In this document: positions 8,524-16,172 of the stretch, one piece after another
Layout of the letters: each line of letters begins with the position of its first letter
Numbering within the stretch: the stretch's first letter is position 1
From: Tardiphaga sp052076105
Lineage (GTDB): Bacteria; Pseudomonadota; Alphaproteobacteria; Rhizobiales; Xanthobacteraceae
Reading direction: 5' to 3'
Assembly: GCF_052076105.1 (NCBI RefSeq)
Contig: NZ_CP197245.1
Span: 5,270,001 to 5,334,000 of the forward strand
DNA length: 64,000 bases
The notes under the pieces: generated by a model
Database searches by the model: none
What the model was told of the DNA's origin: nothing
What the model saw: the letters and a program-made list of their open reading frames with translations, nothing else
Position numbers and translations under genes: made by a program

Positions 8524-9251
8524 TGTCGGTTTCAACTAGCTTTCCGCCGGAACGGCGCTATGTCACGCTGCCAGCGCGCCCCGAGCCGCTGCGGCTCGCG
8601 GTCGAGGAGACCGCGGTCATTGTGGTCGACATGCAGAACGCCTACGCGTCGCCGAACGGCTATCTGGATCTCGCGGGCTTCGACGTAACCGGCGCCAAGG
8701 CTGCGATTGCGGCCGTCAAGGAGACGCTGGACGTCGCGCGCGAGGCCGGCGTCACCGTGATCTATTTCCAGAACGGCTGGGACGCCAACTATGTCGAGGC
8801 CGGCGGTCCGGGATCCCCGAACTGGCACAAATCAAACGCACTCAAGACCATGCGCGCACGCCCCGAATTACAAGGCAGCCTGCTCGCCAAGGGTGGTTGG
8901 GACTATGCGCTCGTCGATGAACTCCAGCCACAGCCCGGCGACATCGTGGTACCGAAGCCGCGTTATAGCGGCTTCTTCAACAGCCAGTTCGATAGCATCC
9001 TGCGCGCGCGCGGGATCCGCAATCTGGTGTTCTGCGGAGTTGCCACCAATGTCTGCGTGGAATCGACCCTGCGCGACGGCTTCCATCTCGAATATTTCGG
9101 CGTGATGCTCGAAGACGCCACACATCAGGCTGGCCCCGACTACGTCCAGAAGGCGGCCGTCTTCAACATCGAAACTTTCTTCGGCTGGGTCTCCAGCACC
9201 GCCGATTTCCGCCGCGCATTCGCGCAGACCGAACCATCCACGAAAGCCTGA
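8523..9251 (+). CDS. rutB: Ureidoacrylate amidohydrolase (isochorismatase-like)
   Basis: A 242-residue cysteine hydrolase that in the Rut pathway splits ureidoacrylate (from uracil ring opening) to aminoacrylate and carbamate. The isochorismatase-fold triad is visible: Asp36 in VIVVDMQNAY, Lys145 in VPKPRYSGFF and Cys178 in VATNVCVEST. Long stretches match my memory of E. coli RutB (GYLDLAGFDV, YVEAGGPGSPN, HKSNALKTMR, LEDATHQAGP, FNIETFFGWVS), and the three residues sit a constant 12 positions later than in that protein. It therefore looks like true RutB and not another isochorismatase relative such as biuret hydrolase. Its start is overlapped by the binding-protein stop. Confidence 0.93.
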   Translation: MSVSTSFPPERRYVTLPARPEPLRLAVEETAVIVVDMQNAYASPNGYLDLAGFDVTGAKAAIAAVKETLDVAREAGVTVIYFQNGWDANYVEAGGPGSPNWHKSNALKTMRARPELQGSLLAKGGWDYALVDELQPQPGDIVVPKPRYSGFFNSQFDSILRARGIRNLVFCGVATNVCVESTLRDGFHLEYFGVMLEDATHQAGPDYVQKAAVFNIETFFGWVSSTADFRRAFAQTEPSTKA

Positions 9252-9258
9252 GGATCCC

Positions 9259-9645
9259 ATGACAGATCGCGCGATCATTCCGCCCGGTACTCATCCGCCG
9301 CTCGCACCTTACTCGCCCGGCATGATGGCCGATGGTGTGATCTATGTGTCCGGCACACTGGCCTTCGACAAGAATAACGACGTCGTTCACGTCGGCGATG
9401 CGGCCGCGCAGACCCGGCACATCCTCGAAACCATCAAGAGCGTACTGGAGACCGCAGGCGCCACGATGGCCGATGTCACGTTTAATTCCATCTTCGTGAC
9501 TGACTGGGCCAATTACGGCGCCGTCAATAAAGTCTATGCCGAATACTTCCCTGGCGAAAAGCCAGCGCGCTATTGCATCCAGTGCGGATTGGTGAAGCCG
9601 GACTGTCTCGTCGAGATCGCATCAATCGCGCACAAGCGAGCTTGA
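9259..9645 (+). CDS. rutC: RutC, RidA/YjgF-family aminoacrylate deaminase
   Basis: A 128-residue RidA-fold protein. RutC is assigned to handling aminoacrylate (or its peracid) made by RutB, releasing ammonia and malonate semialdehyde. RutC hallmarks separate it from general RidA: IIPPGTHPPLAPYSPG, YVSGTLAFDKNNDVVHVGD, TFNSIFVTDWANYGAVN and PARYCIQCGLVKPDCLVEIA. It follows rutB by 7 bases and is followed by the permease gene, whose GTG start lies 2 bases after the rutC stop. The protein is cytosolic and probably trimeric, as in the family. Confidence 0.92.
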   Translation: MTDRAIIPPGTHPPLAPYSPGMMADGVIYVSGTLAFDKNNDVVHVGDAAAQTRHILETIKSVLETAGATMADVTFNSIFVTDWANYGAVNKVYAEYFPGEKPARYCIQCGLVKPDCLVEIASIAHKRA

Positions 9646-9646
9646 T

Positions 9647-10438
9647 GTGACGGCGATCGAAGCCCCCCAGGGCAATGTCGAGCAGCGCGTGATGCCGCCC
9701 ATCGTGCGAATCGCGCTGCTGCAGGTCGCCCTGCTGGCTCTGTTACTTGCAGCCTGGGAAATTGCGATCAGCTTCAAATGGATCGCCGTCTATCTCTATG
9801 GACGGCCAAGCGGCATCTTCGCCAAGGCCTCCACTCTGATCGCCAACGGCGAACTCCTGCGCGACTCTGCCCTGACCGCCTGGGAAGCCATCGCGGGATT
9901 TCTGATCGGCACCATCGCTGGCAGTGCGGTTGGTCTGCTGCTCTGGTTGTTTCCAACCAGCGCAGCGGTGTTGCGCCCCTATCTCATTGCGCTCAACGGT
10001 TTGCCGAAGATCGCGCTCGCACCCTTGATTATCGTGTGGTTCGGCATCGGCATCTCATCCAAGATCGCCATTGCCGCCATCATCACTTTCATCGTCGCGG
10101 TGATCACGGCACAGCAGGGCGCCAAGGAAGTCGATAGCGATCTGATCAAATTGATGCGCTCGCTCGGCGCCAGCCGCTGGAAGACCTGGCGCACCGTCGT
10201 CATTCCGGGTGCCATGCCATGGATCGTGTCCGCCTTCCGTCTCAATGTCGGCTTCGCGCTAATCGGCGCAGTCGTCGGCGAATACATCGCCTCAAAAGAA
10301 GGCCTCGGCTACATGATCTACTATGCCGGCGTGCTCTACGATTTGAATGCCGTCTGGGTCGGCATCGCTGCGCTCATGGCAGTGGCGCTGCTGATGTACG
10401 GCGCGATCGACATTCTCGAACGCCGCCTGCGCTTCTGA
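9647..10438 (+). CDS. ABC transporter permease, SsuC/TauC type
   Basis: A 263-residue inner-membrane permease with about six hydrophobic segments (LLQVALLALLLAAWEI at the start, ALLMYGAIDILERRL at the end). The cytoplasmic coupling-helix motif is LMRSLGASRWKTWRTVVIPGAMPWI, where EAA-loop features of the BPD_transp_1 family are clear. It belongs with the binding protein at 7510 and the ATPase at 11267. The GTG start at 9647 almost abuts the rutC stop, and the ATG next to it runs straight into a stop, so GTG is the only sensible start. Its place between rutC and rutD ties import to the Rut enzymes. Confidence 0.9.
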   Translation: MTAIEAPQGNVEQRVMPPIVRIALLQVALLALLLAAWEIAISFKWIAVYLYGRPSGIFAKASTLIANGELLRDSALTAWEAIAGFLIGTIAGSAVGLLLWLFPTSAAVLRPYLIALNGLPKIALAPLIIVWFGIGISSKIAIAAIITFIVAVITAQQGAKEVDSDLIKLMRSLGASRWKTWRTVVIPGAMPWIVSAFRLNVGFALIGAVVGEYIASKEGLGYMIYYAGVLYDLNAVWVGIAALMAVALLMYGAIDILERRLRF

Positions 10439-10469
10439 TTTTTCATCGCTCGAACACGCAAGACCAGCC

Positions 10470-11270
10470 ATGCCCTATGCAAGCGGCGGTGACGCCGACA
10501 TCTATTACGAAACTCATGGACACGGAACGGCGATCCTCATGTCGGCCGGCATGGGCGGTAGCGGATCGTTCTGGACGCCGCAGCTGGACGCCCTTGCACA
10601 ACGACACCAGGTTATCCTCTACGACCACGTCGGCACCGGCCGTAGCGCTGCGAACAGTGCGCCATCGCGGTCGATCGCCGGCATGGCCGATGACATCGCG
10701 CATGTGCTGGACGACGCCGGTGTCAGCAACGCACATGTGGTGGGCCATGCCATCGGCGGTATCGTCGGAATCGAACTTGCCCTGCGCGATCCCGCGCGCT
10801 TGCGCAGTCTGGTGGTGGTGAACGGCTGGGGCCGCGCCGATCCGTTCCTCCGGCGCTGCTTCGAAGTCCGCAAACAGATACTGAACCAGTCCGGCCCGAA
10901 AGCATATGTGCGCGCGCAGCCCCTGTTCCTCTATCCGCCGCGTTGGATTTCCGACAATGCCGCGCAGCTCGATGCGGAAGAAGAGCGCATCCTCGCGCAC
11001 TTCCCGACAGCAGCCACGATGAATGCGCGCATCGACATGTTTCTCGCCTTTGATCCCGGCGAAGCCCTCACGACCATTACAACGCCGACACTGCTGGCCT
11101 CGTCTCGCGACGACAGCCTGGTACCGGCCTATCTCTCACGACAACTGGCCGCAGCCATTCCCGGCGCCCGCATTCGCGAAGTGGAGTGGGGCGCACATGC
11201 CTTCACTGCCGTAACTCCCGATGTCTTCAATGACATGCTGCTCGGCTTCTGCGACGAGGTGGATGCATGA
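10470..11270 (+). CDS. rutD: RutD-like alpha/beta hydrolase (aminoacrylate hydrolase family)
   Basis: A 266-residue alpha/beta-hydrolase. The nucleophile elbow reads GHAIGG, so the usual Ser of GxSxG is Ala (residue 94); as I recall, E. coli RutD has the same change (GHALG). Other RutD features are DHVGTGRS, VNGWGRADPFLRRCFEVRKQ, YVRAQPLFLYPPRW and a conserved His late in GAHAFTAVTPD. RutD is thought to speed hydrolysis of aminoacrylate to malonate semialdehyde and ammonia. The start lies 31 bases after the permease and the stop overlaps the ATPase start by 4 bases (ATGA), so enzyme and transporter ATPase are coupled. Confidence 0.9.
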   Translation: MPYASGGDADIYYETHGHGTAILMSAGMGGSGSFWTPQLDALAQRHQVILYDHVGTGRSAANSAPSRSIAGMADDIAHVLDDAGVSNAHVVGHAIGGIVGIELALRDPARLRSLVVVNGWGRADPFLRRCFEVRKQILNQSGPKAYVRAQPLFLYPPRWISDNAAQLDAEEERILAHFPTAATMNARIDMFLAFDPGEALTTITTPTLLASSRDDSLVPAYLSRQLAAAIPGARIREVEWGAHAFTAVTPDVFNDMLLGFCDEVDA

Positions 11271-12079
11271 ACGTCATGACGCAAATCGCAACGTCGTCGT
11301 CCACATCCACTGTGCTCAAGGCCGAACAGGTCGGCGCATCCTTCGGAACCGGCAAGCAGTTTGTCGAGGCCATCCGCGACGTTAGCTTTGAACTGCGGCA
11401 GGGCGAAACGCTGGCCATTGTCGGTCCGTCCGGCTGTGGCAAGTCCACATTGTTCAATGTCATCGCCGGTCTGCTGAAGCCGACACGGGGGCATGTCGAG
11501 GTCGGGGGCATCCGTGTCGACGATGCCGCAGGACATGTCGGCTATATGCTCCAGAAGGATCTGCTGCTGCCGTGGCGTTCCGTCATCGACAATGTGATGC
11601 TCGGTTTGGAGGTGCGCGGAGCACCGCGTCAGACGTCGCGGGAGATCGCCACCAAACTGATCCGCGCCTACGGCCTCGCCGGCTTCGAACATGCCAAGCC
11701 CGCAACCTTGTCCGGTGGCATGCGCCAACGCGTAGCGATCATGCGTACGCTGGCCTTCGATCCGCAGGTGATTCTGCTGGATGAGCCGTTTTCGGCGCTG
11801 GACTTCCAAACCCGCCTGCTGTTGCAGGCCGATGTGTCACGCATCATCGCCGAAAACGGCAAGAGCGCCATTCTTGTCACCCATGATATTGGCGAAGCCA
11901 TTGCCATGGCCGACCGGGTTCTGGTGCTCAGTGCACGCCCGGCAACGGTGAGGGCGCTCCATGTCATCGATCTGCCCAAGGCAGGCCGCGATCCCGTAGC
12001 GCTGCGCACCGACGCCGCGTTCCAAGCCTATTTCGCGCAGATCTGGGCCGACCTGGAAATGCCTGCCACCGCCACATGA
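11267..12079 (+). CDS. ABC transporter ATP-binding protein, SsuB/TauB type
   Basis: A 270-residue ATPase of the nitrate/sulfonate/taurine importer class. Walker A is GPSGCGKST, the Q-loop is in YMLQKDLLLPWRSV, the signature is LSGGMRQRVAI, Walker B is VILLDEPFSALD and the switch His is in LVTHDIGEAI. It completes the importer formed with the products at 7510 and 9647. It is the last gene of the operon: after its stop come 55 bases and then a tRNA on the other strand. No obvious intrinsic terminator follows. Confidence 0.92.
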   Translation: MNVMTQIATSSSTSTVLKAEQVGASFGTGKQFVEAIRDVSFELRQGETLAIVGPSGCGKSTLFNVIAGLLKPTRGHVEVGGIRVDDAAGHVGYMLQKDLLLPWRSVIDNVMLGLEVRGAPRQTSREIATKLIRAYGLAGFEHAKPATLSGGMRQRVAIMRTLAFDPQVILLDEPFSALDFQTRLLLQADVSRIIAENGKSAILVTHDIGEAIAMADRVLVLSARPATVRALHVIDLPKAGRDPVALRTDAAFQAYFAQIWADLEMPATAT

Positions 12080-12134
12080 GACGCCGAAGCTGCGACTGAT
12101 CGTTGTGACTGAGAATATGGCGCCGAAGCGCAGA

Positions 12135-12210
12135 TGGTGCCGCAAACAGGACTCGAACCTGTGACCCCGTCATTACGAATGACGTGCTCTACCAACTGAG
12201 CTATTGCGGC
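12135..12210 (-). tRNA. tRNA-Thr (anticodon CGT)
   Basis: On the minus strand, acceptor GCCGCAA pairs with TTGCGGC. The D stem is GCTC/GAGC, the anticodon stem CGTCA/TGACG with loop TTCGTAA gives anticodon CGT (Thr, codon ACG), and the T arm is ACAGG-TTCGAGT-CCTGT. Discriminator A and an encoded CCA (12135-12137) complete a 76-base cloverleaf. Confidence 0.97.
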
Positions 12211-12364
12211 GAACCAAGCGGCGATTCGGCTTTTCGGCCGAAAACGCTGGGGCATCTGATATCGCCCGGGGCTCCGCTTTGCAAGAAGCCGAGACGTCTT
12301 CGGTGGCCGAAAAGCTGAGCGAACCAACTGCCGAAACCGACCATTTCGGCCTGAATCAGGGGCG

Positions 12365-14080
12365 TCAGCCGCCCCAGCGGCGCAGAAAACCGCGCCAACC
12401 GCCCTGTTGCTGGCCTGCGTTCAGTTCGGCGAATTCATCGCGATAATCGTCCGCCTCGTCCACGCCGGGATCGTCTGGCGGGCGGACGATGGGAATGACG
12501 GCCGGAATGGCCACAGCGGGCTTCGCGGCACTGGCGATATCGCTGCGGTCGCGGAACAGCGGTGGCGGCGTGGGGGCCGGCTTCGGGGGCGGTGGCGGCG
12601 CCTCGGCGGGCTCGGGCGCGGTATCGGCTACCGGTTCGGACTGTGGCGACACCTCAGGTTCCGCCGCGAAGTCCTGAGCCGGCGCGGAGGGTGTGACTTC
12701 GGCCGGTATGGGCGCCACCGGTTTCGGCATCGCGGGCGGCGGAGCCAGGACGGTTTCGCGCAAGATTTCGGTCTCGATGGTCGAGGCCTTGTCCGACGGC
12801 AGCGCAGCCAGCGGCGTCTGCCACTGGAACGCGTCGATCCGGCCGGTGACTGGCGACACCGGCCGCCAGCGATCGGACACATAGCCGTCGGCGGTCCAGA
12901 CCGGATCATGCAACGCGCGCACGGCACGCAATGTCCAGGCACGGGCGCGGCCGCTGTCGCCATGTTCGGTACGTTCGATTTCCGCCATCAGCATCGCGAC
13001 GCGCTGGGTGGAGTCGGTCGTGAATGGCGCCAGTGCTTCGCGGGCGCGTGTGAATTCGGCTGCATCGATGGCCGCGCGGGCGATCGCCAGCGCGCCTTCG
13101 ATATGGCCTGGCGCTTTCGACGCCAGCGTCTCGACACGCACCAGCCGCTGCCGCGCCGAATCGCCGAGCTTCACATGGGCATAGGCGTCGGCGAGATCCG
13201 GATGCGGCTGCGCCAGCCACGCTGTCTCGATGATCTTCATCGCCCGGCGGGTCTGATGCGCCTCGCTCTGGAATCGGCTGGCAAGAACGGCGGCCGGCAC
13301 CAGAGTTGGCGCAAGCTTGATCGCCTCCGTCACACTCTCGCGAGACAGGTCGCGATCTCCGGTTTCCAGTTCCAGCGCACGCGCCGTGAGCAACACGCCG
13401 CGCTGCCGGCGAAATGTCGCGCGATCGATCAGCCCGGAGGCGAAATTGTGATCGAGGATTTTCAGCGCGCCGGTCCAGTCGCCCTGCGCGCAGCGGAAGC
13501 CGAGCACAGCCTGCGAGGCCCATGTCGATCCCGGCGATAGTTTCAACGCTTCTTCGGCGATCGTGACGGCGGCCACCGGATCGTCACTGCGCTGCGCCTC
13601 GATGAACAGGCCGCGCAGACCGAGAAGCCGCGTATCTCCGCGCTCAGCCATCGCCTGGAAGGCGCGATGCGCACCAGCGCGATCGCCATCGAGCTGCGCG
13701 GATTGAGCTTGCAGCAATAGAGCGAGCGGATCTTCAGCCGTCAAACGCTTGGCAATATCGGCATGACGCCGCGCAGAGTGGCCATCGCCCTGCCCGATCG
13801 CGAGCAGGCCATGGGTGATCGCCTGACGTCCCCGCGCCAGACGTTTTTCGCGGCCACGGCGGCGCATCTGCTCAGGCGCGCGCCACAAGCCACGCAAGAG
13901 TGACCAGGCCAGCATCGCGGCGACGACGATGAGGCCGAGCACCAGTATGAATACAGGCAACGACGGCGCGGCACGCCAGTTGCCCCACGACAACACAACA
14001 TCGCCGGGCTGGTCAGCCACCCACGCCGCGCCAGCTGCAGCCAGCGCGATCAACACGAGGAACAGAATGATACGAAACAT
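12365..14080 (-). CDS. hemY: Heme-biosynthesis-associated membrane protein HemY
   Basis: A protein of about 571 residues of the proteobacterial HemY family (unrelated to protoporphyrinogen oxidase of the same name). It opens MFRIILFLVLIALAAAGAAWVADQPG, with a second membrane segment near residue 45-65 (VFILVLGLIVVAAMLAW). A TPR-like helical domain follows (RLARGRQAITHGLLAIGQGD, then LTAEDPLALLLQAQSAQLDGD). The C-terminus is long and Pro/Ala/Glu-rich. The family's exact role in heme synthesis is not settled. The longer open frame to 14326 is not needed; the ATG at 14080 starts the membrane segment and follows the mitofilin stop by 7 bases. Confidence 0.9.
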   Translation of the reverse strand: MFRIILFLVLIALAAAGAAWVADQPGDVVLSWGNWRAAPSLPVFILVLGLIVVAAMLAWSLLRGLWRAPEQMRRRGREKRLARGRQAITHGLLAIGQGDGHSARRHADIAKRLTAEDPLALLLQAQSAQLDGDRAGAHRAFQAMAERGDTRLLGLRGLFIEAQRSDDPVAAVTIAEEALKLSPGSTWASQAVLGFRCAQGDWTGALKILDHNFASGLIDRATFRRQRGVLLTARALELETGDRDLSRESVTEAIKLAPTLVPAAVLASRFQSEAHQTRRAMKIIETAWLAQPHPDLADAYAHVKLGDSARQRLVRVETLASKAPGHIEGALAIARAAIDAAEFTRAREALAPFTTDSTQRVAMLMAEIERTEHGDSGRARAWTLRAVRALHDPVWTADGYVSDRWRPVSPVTGRIDAFQWQTPLAALPSDKASTIETEILRETVLAPPPAMPKPVAPIPAEVTPSAPAQDFAAEPEVSPQSEPVADTAPEPAEAPPPPPKPAPTPPPLFRDRSDIASAAKPAVAIPAVIPIVRPPDDPGVDEADDYRDEFAELNAGQQQGGWRGFLRRWGG

Positions 14081-14087
14081 CGGATTC

Positions 14088-15242
14088 CTATGGCGCCGGT
14101 TTGGAGAGCGCTGCCATCGCGTCGGCTGCGAATTGTCGTGAAGCCGCGAGCGCTGCATCGCGCGCATCAACCTTATCGAGCCAGGGCTGAACCGCCGCGC
14201 GATCGGCGGCAGGCAACGTGAGCAACTCACGCTTGGCCACGGCGATATCGTTGCTGCGCGCTGCAACGGCGACGCGTGAGATGGTGCCGCTGTTGTTACC
14301 TGCACCGGGAGCATCGGTGCGCTCAAGACGGACCAGCCTGGCGGCGCCGGCTTGCAAGCGATCCATAAGACCGACGCCTGCGGCAGGCGTCTCCGCCGGA
14401 GCCGGTGTCAGCTTCGGCAGCAATACAAGCAATTCACGGCTGAGCGCGGCTGCATTCGGCACACCCGTCGCTGCAAATGCGTCGAGCGGTTTCAATTGAT
14501 TGGCATTGCTTGCGAGCGGTTTGACGGCTGCGAGTGCGGCCGCATAGGGCTCGCTTTGACGCACCGATGTATCGAGCAATGATGCCGCAACGACACGGCG
14601 CAAGGCTGTGTCATCGACGGGTTTGATATTCTGTTGGGCCGCTGAAGACTTCAGCTCGCTGGCGGCGCGTTCGATCTGCCCGAGCCGCTCATTGATCGGC
14701 CCGAGATCGACCACACCGGCGGCCGGGCGGGGCGCGGATTTAAGTTGATTGAGATCGGCGACGACACGGTCCGATTGCGTCTTCGCGGCGGTAAGATCGC
14801 CGCGCAATCCCGCGATGGATTTCTCGAGCGTATCGATCCGCGTCGCCAGGCCCGTATCCGGCGCAATGGCGGGGCGCGCTTCGATCTGCGCGATGCGAGA
14901 GGCCAATGCATCCACATCAGCCTTGTCGCTCGATGCGCTTCCGCTCAGACCGAACCAGGCGATGCCGGCGACAAGCGCACCGGCAACCGCGCCAACCGCA
15001 GCGGGAACCAGCACAGGTGCGCGCGCAGGCGCGGACTTTTCGGCCACAGCCTCCCCGGCAGGTTCGAACGGCGGCATATCCGACGGCGCGGTATCGACAG
15101 CCTCCGACGGTATTTCCGGTGCCGCAGATTCCGCAGCAGCCGGGCGCTCGGTGACGTCTGCAGCCGTCAATTCGATGGTTGGCGGCGGGCGTTTGGGCCG
15201 ACCGGCATCGGGAGACGATCCTGTATCGCTATCGTCGGCCAT
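14088..15242 (-). CDS. Mitofilin/Mic60-like membrane protein
   Basis: A 384-residue protein with a Pro/Ala/Glu-rich cytoplasmic start (about residues 1-75), one membrane helix (VLVPAAVGAVAGALVAGIAWFGL), a coiled coil (DALASRIAQIEARP to about residue 190) and a C-terminal helical domain. This is the layout of alphaproteobacterial Mic60, ancestor of the mitochondrial mitofilin that shapes crista junctions. In Alphaproteobacteria the gene is characteristically placed in the hemD-hemY operon, exactly as here. It probably organises the inner membrane, including intracytoplasmic membranes where these exist. The C-terminal mitofilin signature is weak by eye, so context carries much of the call. Confidence 0.8.
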   Translation of the reverse strand: MADDSDTGSSPDAGRPKRPPPTIELTAADVTERPAAAESAAPEIPSEAVDTAPSDMPPFEPAGEAVAEKSAPARAPVLVPAAVGAVAGALVAGIAWFGLSGSASSDKADVDALASRIAQIEARPAIAPDTGLATRIDTLEKSIAGLRGDLTAAKTQSDRVVADLNQLKSAPRPAAGVVDLGPINERLGQIERAASELKSSAAQQNIKPVDDTALRRVVAASLLDTSVRQSEPYAAALAAVKPLASNANQLKPLDAFAATGVPNAAALSRELLVLLPKLTPAPAETPAAGVGLMDRLQAGAARLVRLERTDAPGAGNNSGTISRVAVAARSNDIAVAKRELLTLPAADRAAVQPWLDKVDARDAALAASRQFAADAMAALSKPAP

Positions 15243-15298
15243 CGCGTCGGTTCCCTCGTAACATGCCCGATCCCTATCCGGATTTGGTCACAGCAGTC

Positions 15299-16045
15299 TT
15301 AACGTGATAATGGCGCGATGGCACGGTCCAGCGCCGCGAACAGGGCATTTTCGTCCGGGGTTTGAGCTACCACGACCTGGCTCGCTCCGGCATCGTGCGC
15401 AATCGTGCCGACCGCAGCCGAAAGGCAATAATGTGGAACTGCGAGGGCAGCGATTTCGACCCCTGAAAGCCCAGCCGCCTGAAAGAAGGCCCGGGCGCTT
15501 CGCCGCGAATAATGCAGCACGGCCTCGACCTTACCGGCCACGAAGGCCGCCGAAACATCATGCGGCAGATCGGCAACCGGCATCATCCGGTAGGTGGTCT
15601 GTGTCACCACCGCGAAGCCGCGCGCACCGAGTTCGCCGGCGAGATCCCGCGCCAGATCGGCGCCGGCCAGATAAACGAGCGGGCGATCCTTGTTCAGCAA
15701 CTTGCTCTTGCTGCTCTCCATCAACAGGTCCCGCAGTGCCGCAGCATCACCTTCGGCGGATATGACCCTGGCGAAGCCGAGATTGCGCGCGACCTCGGCG
15801 GTCCGGTCGCCGACCGCGAACAGCGGCAGGCGAAGCAGGGCTGCCTGCACGGGCTGATCGGCAAGGGCGCGCAGTGCATTGGCCGACGTCACGATCACCG
15901 CGCCGAAATCCGCATCGGCATCGATGGACAGCAACACCTTTTCGAAGCGCAGCATCGGTGCCGCCAGCACCTCGAAGCCCCGCGCGCGTAAGGCTGCAGC
16001 GGTGCTGGTATTGTCCGGCTGTGGGCGAGTGACGAGAATAGCCAT
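15299..16045 (-). CDS. hemD: Uroporphyrinogen-III synthase
   Basis: A protein of about 248 residues that cyclises hydroxymethylbilane with inversion of ring D to uroporphyrinogen III. Sequence divergence is normal for HemD; the family pattern shows in MAILVTRPQPDNTSTAAALRARGFEVLAAPML, VIVTSANALRAL, LFAVGDRTAEVARNLGF and AVLHYSRRSARAF. I chose the ATG at 16045 because the upstream 24 codons lack similarity and enter the divergent promoter region of tsaD. Mitofilin and hemY follow on the same strand. hemC, often adjacent, is not present here. Confidence 0.9.
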   Translation of the reverse strand: MAILVTRPQPDNTSTAAALRARGFEVLAAPMLRFEKVLLSIDADADFGAVIVTSANALRALADQPVQAALLRLPLFAVGDRTAEVARNLGFARVISAEGDAAALRDLLMESSKSKLLNKDRPLVYLAGADLARDLAGELGARGFAVVTQTTYRMMPVADLPHDVSAAFVAGKVEAVLHYSRRSARAFFQAAGLSGVEIAALAVPHYCLSAAVGTIAHDAGASQVVVAQTPDENALFAALDRAIAPLSR

Positions 16046-16172
16046 ATCTGAGGTCCGGTTTCGGGGGTCTCGCATGTCACACAGGGCATCGAGTGATTGC
16101 ACCTTGCGACCCCGCAATGCTACGCCGGGGACAGGAAAAGCCCGGATTTGGCTGATTTAGCAAGGACCGATA

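Noticed and set aside
8523..9251. Reading the isochorismatase-like enzyme as biuret hydrolase or nicotinamidase
   Set aside because: The GYLDLAGFDV, YVEAGGPGSPN and FNIETFFGWVS stretches and neighbouring rutC and rutD fit RutB specifically.
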